Under the pieces are notes generated by a model. That model made no database searches. It was not told the origin of the DNA and saw nothing but the letters and a program-made list of their open reading frames with translations. Made by a program: the position numbers and the translations under genes. From Mycolicibacterium austroafricanum (GTDB lineage: Bacteria; Actinomycetota; Actinomycetes; Mycobacteriales; Mycobacteriaceae): 64,000 bases of DNA. The stretch covers positions 124,001 through 188,000 of the forward strand of contig NZ_HG964451.1 of assembly GCF_000612725.1 (NCBI RefSeq), read 5' to 3'. This document shows positions 54,333-62,983 of the stretch, piece by piece; positions within the stretch are counted from its first letter, which is position 1; every line of letters starts with the position of its first letter.

Positions 54333-55160
54333 GTGTCGTCGATGCGGTCAGCCTTAATATCCCACCTCCCACATCATGTCGCCACGCGGCTGCGCGCTAT
54401 GAAGCGTTTGTTAATGCGGAATTGGGTCGACGAGGCCGAGATAATCGCCAAACTCGCCCCCACCGGGCCCGGTTCAGTGCTGGTCGACGTTGGCGCCCAC
54501 CACGGTGCCGTTACTACTATGTTCTTGGAAAAAGGGTGGTCTGTAGTCGCATACGAGCCGGACCCCAACAACCGTGCGCAATTCGAGCATGTTGTCGGCA
54601 CCGACAGCCGGGTTCAACTATCGACTGCCGCGGTGTCAGACAAATCCACGGGATCTGCATCCCTCTTTACATCATCAGTGTCGACCGGCATCAGCACTCT
54701 CGCTGCGTTTGATGAGTCACATGAACCTACAGCGATCGTAGACGTCGTCACCCTGGCCGCAGATCTCCCTGCACGCGGTATCGATCGCGTAGATTTCTTG
54801 AAGGTCGACATTGAGGGATTCGATTTTTTCGCGCTACAGGGCTTCGACTGGAGTTACGCACCACGGTTCGTTCTCTACGAGTTCGAGAACCGGAAAACCG
54901 TTCCCCTTGGCTACTCATTGACCGACAGTAGTTCGTATGTGGCCGAACACGGATATCACCTAGTGTACTCAGTTTGGGAACCAATCGTCGAGTACGGCAC
55001 CCGCCACCGCTGGCGTGGACTCTTCCGCAATCCGCCATCGGACGTAGCTGATTGTTGGGGAAATATTTTGGGTTTTCACATAGAGGCCGACGCTGAGTTG
55101 TGTTTACAGAAGTTCGCCACCCGCTCGTCACGGTTCTTCCATCGGTGTGGCCGTGCCTGA
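54333..55160 (+). CDS. FkbM-family methyltransferase
   Basis: 275 residues; GTG start, with an in-frame ATG three codons on. Motif I VLVDVGAHHGAVTTMFL, acidic strand VVAYEPDPNN, and the FkbM block VDFLKVDIEGFDFFALQGF. Probably O-methylates a sugar hydroxyl in the repeat unit. It is the second FkbM protein in the window and clearly different from the one at 7752. Confidence 0.85.
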   Translation: MSSMRSALISHLPHHVATRLRAMKRLLMRNWVDEAEIIAKLAPTGPGSVLVDVGAHHGAVTTMFLEKGWSVVAYEPDPNNRAQFEHVVGTDSRVQLSTAAVSDKSTGSASLFTSSVSTGISTLAAFDESHEPTAIVDVVTLAADLPARGIDRVDFLKVDIEGFDFFALQGFDWSYAPRFVLYEFENRKTVPLGYSLTDSSSYVAEHGYHLVYSVWEPIVEYGTRHRWRGLFRNPPSDVADCWGNILGFHIEADAELCLQKFATRSSRFFHRCGRA

Positions 55161-55269
55161 AAGGGCCAGAGTGTTGTGCGCTTCCCGCAGGTTGACGAAC
55201 CTACCGTTGAGCTGACTGAGAGATTAAATTGGCGATCACTCTATTGCGATATTTTCTGCCACTGATGCG

Positions 55270-56463
55270 ATGAGCCCCCGCTATTCATCGCCGCCTCGTG
55301 TGCGGCTTCTCCGTGTCTTGAGAAAGTTCGTCAACTCCGGATTGGACATCGTCCGAACCCCCATCCGCCGACCTGAAGTCTTGGTCGTAACCGGAGGAGC
55401 GTCGCCTTCTAAGGCGGGCGAAGTCGAGTCACGTCTGCGGTTTCTGTTCAGCCATATCAATAAGCCACTCAAGATCCGACGAACATCTAGAGCAGCTCCT
55501 CTTTCGTACCTGCGTTACACAGCGGTCGTCGCGGCTGATTCAACGGCCATCGGGAGCTTTGCTGTGCAACACATACGGTGGGTCGCGGACCTCGATTATC
55601 AGACGAACCCCACAGATGGTTGGACACTGATGGACCTTGGTGCTGCGATTACCGGCACCCCCCGACGTGACATCCTCCGTGCCTCTCGCAGGACTTTTGT
55701 GCACCATGTTCGAAAACAACAGAGTAGTGGCCCTAAACCCGTTTATCTCTTTGGAACTGGCCCATCGCTACAGCTAGCTAACGAGCGCTCTTTTGACGAC
55801 GGAATCGTCGTGGTCTGCAACACGATTGTTCGGGATCCAGAGCTTTGGCACCACCTTTCCCCAGCTTTTCTCACCGCAGGGGATGCGATCTATCATTTCG
55901 GACACACTCCGCACGCCCTCGCCTTTCGTAGGGATGCTTTGCGGCGACTACTAGAATCGAATGGCCGCACAGTGTTCGTGTATCCGGCTATGTTCGATGT
56001 GGTCGTCCGCTCTGAATTTCGGGACGTCGAGTCGCTCTTGGCACCAGTCCCTTGGGGCGAGCACACAGACATCTCAGTGGATCTTACGAAGCAGTTCGGT
56101 CTTCCCCGGCTGGGAAATGTCCTGAACAACGCACTGCTTCCGTTGGGTTGCACATTAAGCAGCGATGTCCGACTGTGGGGGTTCGACGGACGTGCGCCCA
56201 GTGACACCGGCTTCTGGGCGAACTCAGACCGCCACACTTACCCGGAACTCATGCAATCGATACGCGATGCACACCCGGCGTTCTTTTCCGACCTCGTGCC
56301 CGCTGGCGATGAGGTCCGGTATGTAAAACAAGTCCACGGCGACTTGTTGGACGACCGCTTACGCGACGCAGAGAACCGCGGTTTTCAGTTCCGGATGCTG
56401 CACAAATCATGGACTCCCACGCTGCAGAAACGGTACTCCGATCTGCCAACCGATCGAGGTTAA
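55270..56463 (+). CDS. Hypothetical protein with a GTGPSL motif (DUF115-like)
   Basis: 397 residues. No family is certain. VYLFGTGPSLQLANE, then VVVCNTIVRDPELWHHLSPAFLTAGDAIYHFG, resembles the GxGPSL nucleotide-binding loop of DUF115/MptE-like and some glycosyltransferase families in polysaccharide loci. DVRLWGFDGRAP with a following HTYPEL looks like a second conserved block. ATG start at 55270. Converges with wzy. Lower GC than the flanking backbone. Confidence 0.6.
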   Translation: MSPRYSSPPRVRLLRVLRKFVNSGLDIVRTPIRRPEVLVVTGGASPSKAGEVESRLRFLFSHINKPLKIRRTSRAAPLSYLRYTAVVAADSTAIGSFAVQHIRWVADLDYQTNPTDGWTLMDLGAAITGTPRRDILRASRRTFVHHVRKQQSSGPKPVYLFGTGPSLQLANERSFDDGIVVVCNTIVRDPELWHHLSPAFLTAGDAIYHFGHTPHALAFRRDALRRLLESNGRTVFVYPAMFDVVVRSEFRDVESLLAPVPWGEHTDISVDLTKQFGLPRLGNVLNNALLPLGCTLSSDVRLWGFDGRAPSDTGFWANSDRHTYPELMQSIRDAHPAFFSDLVPAGDEVRYVKQVHGDLLDDRLRDAENRGFQFRMLHKSWTPTLQKRYSDLPTDRG

Positions 56464-56503
56464 GTGCGGCCTGCGTCAAACGCCTGGCACCTGATTCGCG
56501 GAA

Positions 56504-57841
56504 TCATCGCGGCATCGAGTTTCCTTGCGCCTGTAAGTCGTCATCGGCCTTTGCGGCACCGCCATCAGCGGCACTCCCATCCCATTGACACGCAACTCCA
56601 ACGAGAACTACTAGCAGCCAAAAACTCTCCTGCGCCGCTCCCGGCGCTATTGCCACCTCTGTCATGCCACATAATAGTAGAACCGCGAGCGCGACAATAG
56701 CACTGATGCCCAGATAGCCCCAAGCAATTCGACGCCTAGATAATCTTACACTCGTCCAATATATGGCAATTACAAGGAGAAGCCAGCCCAAAACTCCGCC
56801 ATCGAACAACTGTTGCAGGAAAGAATTGTGCACGTATGCAAGTTCGGGATTTCTTACGATTGACGCAATCCATTCGCGGTAGGTGAGCGAAGCGCCTGAT
56901 TTATACTGACCATTCACCCCGAACCCAACCAAAATACTCGAAAGATCGCTCACCCATTCGAGCCAGAAGCTGATCGAACGATCCCAGATGTAATCCCGAC
57001 CATTCAGGGATCCGATCAATTCAGCGTCATACTTCCGCCCCGGAATCAACGACATAAGCGGTCCTACGATAAACTGAATAGAGCCAATTATAGCCGGCAG
57101 GACAAAAGCAGAAACTGCCGCTAATAGGGTTGCTACCTGCGCAATCCAGCGCGTAATTAGCGGAAAGCACGCCACCGCAGCCGCTAGTACAAAAGCGATA
57201 GCCATTGGAACTCGAGTGCCCGCCCCGAGCAATACGAACACGGCAGCCAGCAGGAAGATCAGCCGAACGGTACGGCGCGGCCAGCCAGCTTCACGTAGCA
57301 GGAAGAGCGAAGAAGCTATATACACCGCAGCGATAATCGGCGGAATATTGATCGACCATGACAGCGGAAATACGGTTCGAACGAACCCAGTAGATTCGAC
57401 CAAGCCGCCGATGCGGTTGCTTGCAGTAGGGGACTGCATACCCGCCGCATATAGCAAGACGTTCGCGAACAAATATAATCCGCATCCGTCGATTAAGGAG
57501 CCAATGATTCTACGGGCGTCGGTAGTCATTACCAGGCGCACTACGATCGTCGCCACCAGCACAAGCGTAAGCAAGGGCCCGATGTTCGCGGGCCGACTGT
57601 AGACAATCGCTAAGGCTAGGCCGAATAACAATAGTGGGCCAGCCTGCAGGCGGAACCTACCATCCGGCTTTCGCAGAAAAGCGACCGCGGCCAAAAGGCC
57701 CGTGATGACCACTGATGCTCCCGCACCGAACGTGCGTATCCCGATCACAGTCGGCAGGAGTATCACAATCCAATCCGGACGGACAGCGTCCGCTCGGTGA
57801 AGCATAAGATGGTGCTGCCCGGCTCCGGTCGTCGCGGCCAT
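56504..57841 (-). CDS. Wzy-type O-antigen polymerase/ligase
   Basis: 445 residues with about 11 membrane helices and a large external loop (SLNGRDYIWDRSISFWLEWVS ... VHNSFLQQLFDGGVLGWLLL). The HNSFLQ motif near the end of the loop is characteristic of Wzy_C/O-antigen ligases. It would join repeat units on the outer face of the membrane. It stands alone between the convergent DUF115-like gene and a Wzx flippase upstream. AT-richer than its surroundings. Confidence 0.83.
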   Translation of the reverse strand: MAATTGAGQHHLMLHRADAVRPDWIVILLPTVIGIRTFGAGASVVITGLLAAVAFLRKPDGRFRLQAGPLLLFGLALAIVYSRPANIGPLLTLVLVATIVVRLVMTTDARRIIGSLIDGCGLYLFANVLLYAAGMQSPTASNRIGGLVESTGFVRTVFPLSWSINIPPIIAAVYIASSLFLLREAGWPRRTVRLIFLLAAVFVLLGAGTRVPMAIAFVLAAAVACFPLITRWIAQVATLLAAVSAFVLPAIIGSIQFIVGPLMSLIPGRKYDAELIGSLNGRDYIWDRSISFWLEWVSDLSSILVGFGVNGQYKSGASLTYREWIASIVRNPELAYVHNSFLQQLFDGGVLGWLLLVIAIYWTSVRLSRRRIAWGYLGISAIVALAVLLLCGMTEVAIAPGAAQESFWLLVVLVGVACQWDGSAADGGAAKADDDLQAQGNSMPR

Positions 57842-58015
57842 TATCTTATGCTCGTGTCGATCGACCGTCGTAATCCAGCTGCTGCTTCTAACGCAGTCGA
57901 GAGCACGACCGCACGTAATCCCCCCTTGTCGCAGCTCACAATCATTCGCTTACCTCCCCCGTGATGTCAACGACCCTAATCGTTATGGGCCAGGCATGGT
58001 TGAAAAGCCCCGACC

Positions 58016-59422
58016 TCATCCAGACCTTTTCCGTGCCGCGAGGACCACCGCACCTAGTACGAATAGGAGACAACCCCCTGTCAATATCCACGCCAGCGCC
58101 GAACCCAACGGCGACGCTAGCGCGGCCACGCTACAGGCCAGACCTGCCGCACCGAGGGCGACCTGCGGCCAGTGTCTGAGCCACGAACTCCAAGCAATAT
58201 CCAGCTTGAGTACGTAGACAACCATCATTGCAACAGCGGCCATCGCGACATATCCAGCCGCGGTTGCGTATGCGACGCCGGCCGCGCCAAATCTATCGCC
58301 GAGAACGAGAATCCAGACGAAGATGAGGATCGCTCCCGCGCCGGACGCGAGCCAACTGTACTTAGGAAGTCCAGCTGTTTGAGTCAGGTAGTTCATCGGT
58401 ATGAGGTAGAGCCCGTAAGCGGCTTGACCGACCAACAGCACACCTGTCAGGAAAAATGAAGGCCAGTACGGCTCTGCGAAGACCCACCGACCAGCGGCGG
58501 CTATCCCAGCAGCAACTATCGCGGGTATGACAAAGGCCGCAGTCAATTGCCAACCAACTGGCGCCATTGTTTCACTAGTCGGCGCTCTGAACGTCTCACG
58601 GGAAAACCGGGGAAGAACAGCCCGGTTGATCTCCGCAAGAATGAGACTCGCGACCGATGCGAGACTCAACCCAAACGATAGGAGACCGACCTGATCGAGG
58701 GACGACACCGCAGCCATCGCGGGCCGACTGAGCGAATTGAGTGCCCAAATTGATGCGGTGTGGGGAATTAGCGGAAATGTGAACCTTATCGTCGTCCGAA
58801 CATGTTCGGAGGTAACTCGGGCATGGGGCAAGCGAACTAGTGAAATGGCCAGTGCTGCAGACAAAGCCGCGCTGAACAGGTCAGAAAGAGCCCACCCCAA
58901 CACACCCAAATGCAGCGCAACAACCAGGACTAACTTGGATACAGCGGTCGCCAGTACAAACGTTGACGAAAGCCACACGAACCGGCGGAGATCCTCCCGG
59001 GCCTGTACGACCCATAGCGCAAATGTCGCCATCGCAGGTTGGAAGCCGATCGCGAGAAGCTCTATACCCCAGATGGAGCCCGCCACACCGAGAAATTCAG
59101 GCACTAGCAATGCAGCCGCCGTAGCCGCTAGCCCGACGCCAACCGGCAGCAGGAAATAGCAGTAGCTGCCAGCCACGCGAAGCAGAGCAGGACCATTGCC
59201 GTCGCTTCGAGCCGCAGCACGAATAACCAGTTGGATGAGCGGAGCGGCGATCACTGCAGTAACAAGCATCGACGCTGCAGTGAGCATCGACGCTGCACCG
59301 AACTCTTCGGGACTCATCGCGTGCGAAATGAATGGGAGGACCAGCAGCGAAATAGCTCGCTGTAGGCCAGCGAGCAGAACATAAGTGACCGCGGCTCTAC
59401 CGGTGGTTCCCAGTCGAGCCAC
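58016..59422 (-). CDS. Wzx-type flippase
   Basis: 468 residues, about 12-14 membrane segments, opening GRAAVTYVLLAGLQRAISLLVLPF and EEFGAASMLTAASML as in RfbX proteins. It flips lipid-linked repeat units. GTG start; begins 64 nt after the stop of the SDR gene upstream in the same direction. Partner of the wzy gene downstream. Confidence 0.86.
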   Translation of the reverse strand: MARLGTTGRAAVTYVLLAGLQRAISLLVLPFISHAMSPEEFGAASMLTAASMLVTAVIAAPLIQLVIRAAARSDGNGPALLRVAGSYCYFLLPVGVGLAATAAALLVPEFLGVAGSIWGIELLAIGFQPAMATFALWVVQAREDLRRFVWLSSTFVLATAVSKLVLVVALHLGVLGWALSDLFSAALSAALAISLVRLPHARVTSEHVRTTIRFTFPLIPHTASIWALNSLSRPAMAAVSSLDQVGLLSFGLSLASVASLILAEINRAVLPRFSRETFRAPTSETMAPVGWQLTAAFVIPAIVAAGIAAAGRWVFAEPYWPSFFLTGVLLVGQAAYGLYLIPMNYLTQTAGLPKYSWLASGAGAILIFVWILVLGDRFGAAGVAYATAAGYVAMAAVAMMVVYVLKLDIAWSSWLRHWPQVALGAAGLACSVAALASPLGSALAWILTGGCLLFVLGAVVLAARKRSG

Positions 59423-59486
59423 GACTATCCCACCCGCGAGTGAAGGCTGTTGCGCTGCCCCGCTAATTCAGCCATGTACTAGCCAC

Positions 59487-60212
59487 CTATTCGGACCCGA
59501 GACGTGCAGTCGCTCCACCGTCGACGACCAGCACGGCACCGGTGACGAATCGGGCGTCATCACCAATCAAGAAGGACACCGCCCCCGCGACATCACTTGG
59601 CTCCCCGATACGCCGCAGCGCCGTGCGCTGGCGTAGAACTTCTCTGCGTGCCTCAGCTGATTCCGTGCCCCAGCGCGCGAACCCCTCACGAAGCTTCGCG
59701 GTGTCAATGGCTCCCGGTGCGACGGCGTTTACGCGGATGTATGGGCCCAGATCCAACGCCGCTGATCGCACCCACCCCTCCAGCCCTGCCTTTGTCGTTG
59801 CGTAGGCAGTGACGCCACCAGTCGTGGCACGCCCATGCACACTACTCACCACCACAACTGAGCCGTCGTTAGACGCTAGGCCTTCCCGCGTGCCGGAAAC
59901 CAATGCATCGGCTGCGATGACATTGACCCGAAATGCATCTACCCACTCGGCGAACGATGTCTCGCCCGCGCCGGCGATCGGCTGGGTCGCGGCGTTATGC
60001 ACGACCGCCTTCAGCTCATAGTCGCTGGCCAGCTTTCGACCCAACTCGACAAGTTGGTCGGACTCACGCAGATCGCATCTTAGGTCCACGTCAGCTTCAT
60101 CGGCAGCGTAGCGGTCGATGCCGATCGCAAGATAACCATCATCGCGCAAGCGCTTACACAACGCCGCCCCGACACCTCCCGCAGCTCCCGTCACGATGAC
60201 CGCGCCAGTCAC
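59487..60212 (-). CDS. SDR-family oxidoreductase
   Basis: 241 residues. VIVTGAAGGVGAALCKRL (TGxxxGxG), NAAT, VVVSSVHG (Ser), YATTKAGLEGW (YxxxK) and VDGGATAR at the C-terminus: a classical SDR. The GTG overlaps the stop of the hydroxyacid dehydrogenase gene (GTGA), so the two are coupled with the CMP-sugar synthetase. An SDR next to an acylneuraminate cytidylyltransferase recalls ptmA-ptmB of legionaminic acid loci. Confidence 0.85.
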   Translation of the reverse strand: MTGAVIVTGAAGGVGAALCKRLRDDGYLAIGIDRYAADEADVDLRCDLRESDQLVELGRKLASDYELKAVVHNAATQPIAGAGETSFAEWVDAFRVNVIAADALVSGTREGLASNDGSVVVVSSVHGRATTGGVTAYATTKAGLEGWVRSAALDLGPYIRVNAVAPGAIDTAKLREGFARWGTESAEARREVLRQRTALRRIGEPSDVAGAVSFLIGDDARFVTGAVLVVDGGATARLGSE

Positions 60213-61141
60213 CTGGCGAGCTCTTCAATCAGAAACTCGACGGCGGTGTTGCTCGCACGCACGACACCCTCACGCGTGTTCGACGCATTATGCGCTCCAA
60301 GAACAACATTCGGCAGCGCTCTTAGTTGACTATCGAGAGGAAGCGGCTCGACTTCGAACACGTCGAGGGCAGCGCCCGCAAGTCTGCCGTTTTTCAGAGC
60401 GTCGATCAGATCGGCTTCGAGTACGACCGGACCCCTTGCAACGTTCACGATATAGGCGTCTTGGCTCACCAAGGCTAAGGTGTCGGCGTCGATCAGATGG
60501 TGCGTCTCCGACGTAAGCGGACACGCCAGGACGATGAATCGACTAGTGGACAACAGCGTATCCAAGTCGACCATCGACGCACCTGCGGGTTCAACGTCAA
60601 CGAATGGATCAAACGCGACCACGTCCATACCGAATCCTGATCCGCGCTTAGCAATCTCACGTCCGATGGCGCCGAAGCCCACAATCCCCAGTCGGGCACC
60701 AGCCAGCGTCAGGCCCTCGACCTTCGGCCAATCGCCGCGGCGAACGGCGGCGTCAACCTCGATGAAGCCCCGCACGAGGTTCAGGATGTATCCGAACGCC
60801 GCGTCAGCGACCTCATAGCCGAAAACGCCTGGTGTATTTCGTACCGTTACTCCCCGTTCGCGCGCAGCGTCGTGGTCTACGGAGTCCATTCCGATACCCC
60901 ATCGGATCACTGTTTTCAACCGCGTTGCGCCCTCGAAGAACTCCCGGCTTAGTTCATCGTCGCCCGCGACAATGCCCACCAGACGACTGCCGTACTCGAG
61001 GAGTTCGGCGGCGGTAAACTGCTGGCGCCCACCGAGTTCCGGAGCAACCACCTCATATCCGAGGCTTTCGATACGTTTGCGGTGGCGCGGAAGCTCGACC
61101 TGCATCTGTCGACACGTCACCAATATCAGCGGCGGACTCAT
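60209..61141 (-). CDS. D-isomer-specific 2-hydroxyacid dehydrogenase
   Basis: 310 residues. ATG overlaps the upstream stop (ATGA). TVIRWGIGMDSVDHDAARERGVTV, NAD-binding LGIVGFGAIGREIAKRG, active-site Arg in VNVARGPVVLE, Glu in DVFEVEPL and the catalytic His in GAHNASNT. It reduces a 2-keto acid or oxidises a 2-hydroxyacid. Middle gene of the CMP-sugar trio. Confidence 0.88.
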   Translation of the reverse strand: MSPPLILVTCRQMQVELPRHRKRIESLGYEVVAPELGGRQQFTAAELLEYGSRLVGIVAGDDELSREFFEGATRLKTVIRWGIGMDSVDHDAARERGVTVRNTPGVFGYEVADAAFGYILNLVRGFIEVDAAVRRGDWPKVEGLTLAGARLGIVGFGAIGREIAKRGSGFGMDVVAFDPFVDVEPAGASMVDLDTLLSTSRFIVLACPLTSETHHLIDADTLALVSQDAYIVNVARGPVVLEADLIDALKNGRLAGAALDVFEVEPLPLDSQLRALPNVVLGAHNASNTREGVVRASNTAVEFLIEELAR

Positions 61142-61812
61142 ATGCCGATCCCACTGCGCTCGGCGATCGCGGCGGCTAACGAGAAGTCGTCCTCGACATC
61201 GATGTCCACCGCCTCTAGAGCCGCCATTTCGATCATCAACGGACGTGCACCAATCCTGTTGCCGCGCTGGCGAAGCAACTCGGGCGTGAAGATGAAGAAG
61301 CACGAGTTCTCGATGAACAGGGGCTGCAGATCCTGTGTCCGAAGCAGCACTGAAGGATCGTGATTGACCGGTCGTGTCTCGGCGTCCCAGAGACGAGCCT
61401 GCAGACGCGTGACGCTGAAAACTGAGTCGAACTCGCGATCAGGCTTACTGAACAGCCGAAGAGCCGAAGAGACGGTTTCAGCTCTGAGGAACGGATTGGT
61501 TGAGTGCGTCTGGAGGACAACTTCGGCCTCGACTTGGTCAAGGGTATTGAGTAACACATCATTCATTGCAATGGCGCCGTCTCGAAGGTGCTCCGGGCGC
61601 AGGAGCACCTGCACTGAGGGGAAGTTCTCGGCGCAATCATCAATAATGAAATCGCTATCTGTGTCGATGACGACGACGTCTATTTCGGCTACCGAGTCCA
61701 GCATGGTGACGACGTGGTGATACAGCGGTTTTCCGGCCAGCAATCGGTAGTTCTTGCCGGGTACACGCTCACTATTGTGACGCATGGGGACGATCGCGAC
61801 GGTGCGGCTCAT
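61138..61812 (-). CDS. Acylneuraminate cytidylyltransferase-like CMP-sugar synthetase
   Basis: 224 residues. VAIVPMRHNSERVPGKNYRLLAGKPLY is the CTP-binding loop of NeuA/KdsB/PtmB enzymes; VVLQTHSTNPFLRAE (in place of LLQPTSPLR) and SVFSVTRLQARLW follow. It should activate a 2-keto-3-deoxy acid sugar, or a small acid, with CTP. No NeuB-type synthase is in the window, so the acid is unknown. 13 nt after the GT2 gene. Confidence 0.85.
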   Translation of the reverse strand: MSRTVAIVPMRHNSERVPGKNYRLLAGKPLYHHVVTMLDSVAEIDVVVIDTDSDFIIDDCAENFPSVQVLLRPEHLRDGAIAMNDVLLNTLDQVEAEVVLQTHSTNPFLRAETVSSALRLFSKPDREFDSVFSVTRLQARLWDAETRPVNHDPSVLLRTQDLQPLFIENSCFFIFTPELLRQRGNRIGARPLMIEMAALEAVDIDVEDDFSLAAAIAERSGIGI

Positions 61813-61825
61813 TGCTCTCTACTTG

Positions 61826-62815
61826 CTACTTGTGAGTAATCGAGATGTCTTCGGAATAAACGATTTTTCGACCGGGCGCTGGCGGCAATTCGTAGCTCTT
61901 TGAATCGGCTGGATAGTAAAAGCGTTCGAGCAACCGAGCCGACAGGTTGTTGGGCTGCCGGAATCCTTCCCACGCCCCGATGAACTGCGCAGAACGGAAG
62001 AGCGGAATTCCTAACACGTTGCCGCGAAGTCGCTTCGCCTTCGTGGCGTCAACGTAATCACCGACGATGTTCGATACGGCGAGCCCTATGGCCTTCGGCA
62101 GGGACATCTCCGACCCCTCAACGATGCGCGCGTAGGCAATGGCCTCTCTGCGATATCTATTTCGGGTAACGCTCCAAGTCTCTTCATGAACGTGAACGAC
62201 GGGAGCATCTGCGACATACGCGATTCGGTGGCCCTTGTCGATAGCCTTTTGTGCAAAGTCGAGATCCTCCAGACCGGTAAGCGACTCGTCATATGGCGAG
62301 TCCTCCCACACCGACTTAAGTACCGCGGCGTTGGCGTTGTTACTAAAAGGGTGACCCTGATCCCAGATGTTGTCAGTGGGAAACCACTTCAGCATCACCC
62401 GCGATTCAGAAAATTTCGTTCGTTCATCGCCCACTTGCCGACCATAGGCAATCGCTACGCCTTCCCGGTCAAATGCGCTGACGATGTGCTCGACATACGT
62501 GTCGTACACGGGGTAGACGTGCGCGGACGCGAAGAGTAAAACATCCCCCCGCGCTGCGGCGCAGCCGAGGTTCAGCGCTCTGCCGAACGAGAACTCGTCT
62601 TTCCCGATACGCACGATTGTGCAACCGGCCGCCTCGGCAATAGCCACGGTGTCATCGGTAGAGCCCGAGTCGACCAAAATGACCTCGTCGAGCTTGACAG
62701 TTTGCTCCTCAAGCCCCTTCAGTAACCGACCGATGTGCCGGCCTTCGTTATACGCCCTAATAACGGCCGATACCTGGCGCCGAGGATCGATCTCACTCAC
62801 TGTTCGTGGATCCAT
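61826..62815 (-). CDS. GT2-family glycosyltransferase
   Basis: 329 residues. QVSAVIRAYNEGRHIGRLL, VILVDSGSTDDTVAIAE (nucleotide-binding Asp), LLFASAHVYPVYD in place of the classical DxD strand, and GLEDLDFAQKAIDKGH (ED catalytic motif). An inverting GT-A enzyme building the repeat unit. First gene of the unit with the CMP-sugar trio; 168 nt after the tyrosine-kinase gene. Confidence 0.9.
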   Translation of the reverse strand: MDPRTVSEIDPRRQVSAVIRAYNEGRHIGRLLKGLEEQTVKLDEVILVDSGSTDDTVAIAEAAGCTIVRIGKDEFSFGRALNLGCAAARGDVLLFASAHVYPVYDTYVEHIVSAFDREGVAIAYGRQVGDERTKFSESRVMLKWFPTDNIWDQGHPFSNNANAAVLKSVWEDSPYDESLTGLEDLDFAQKAIDKGHRIAYVADAPVVHVHEETWSVTRNRYRREAIAYARIVEGSEMSLPKAIGLAVSNIVGDYVDATKAKRLRGNVLGIPLFRSAQFIGAWEGFRQPNNLSARLLERFYYPADSKSYELPPAPGRKIVYSEDISITHK

Positions 62816-62983
62816 CCAGCGTCCAAAGACCGCTCACCATGAGTGGTGCGCATAAACTCGTCTCCCCATATCCACCCAGATCCGGACAATACCGGAGACA
62901 GGAACTCATCGCACTCCGACGGGGACAAATCAGGCCAGTGGCAACGATATTATCTCGACCACTTCAATCGACCCCGCCACAAC

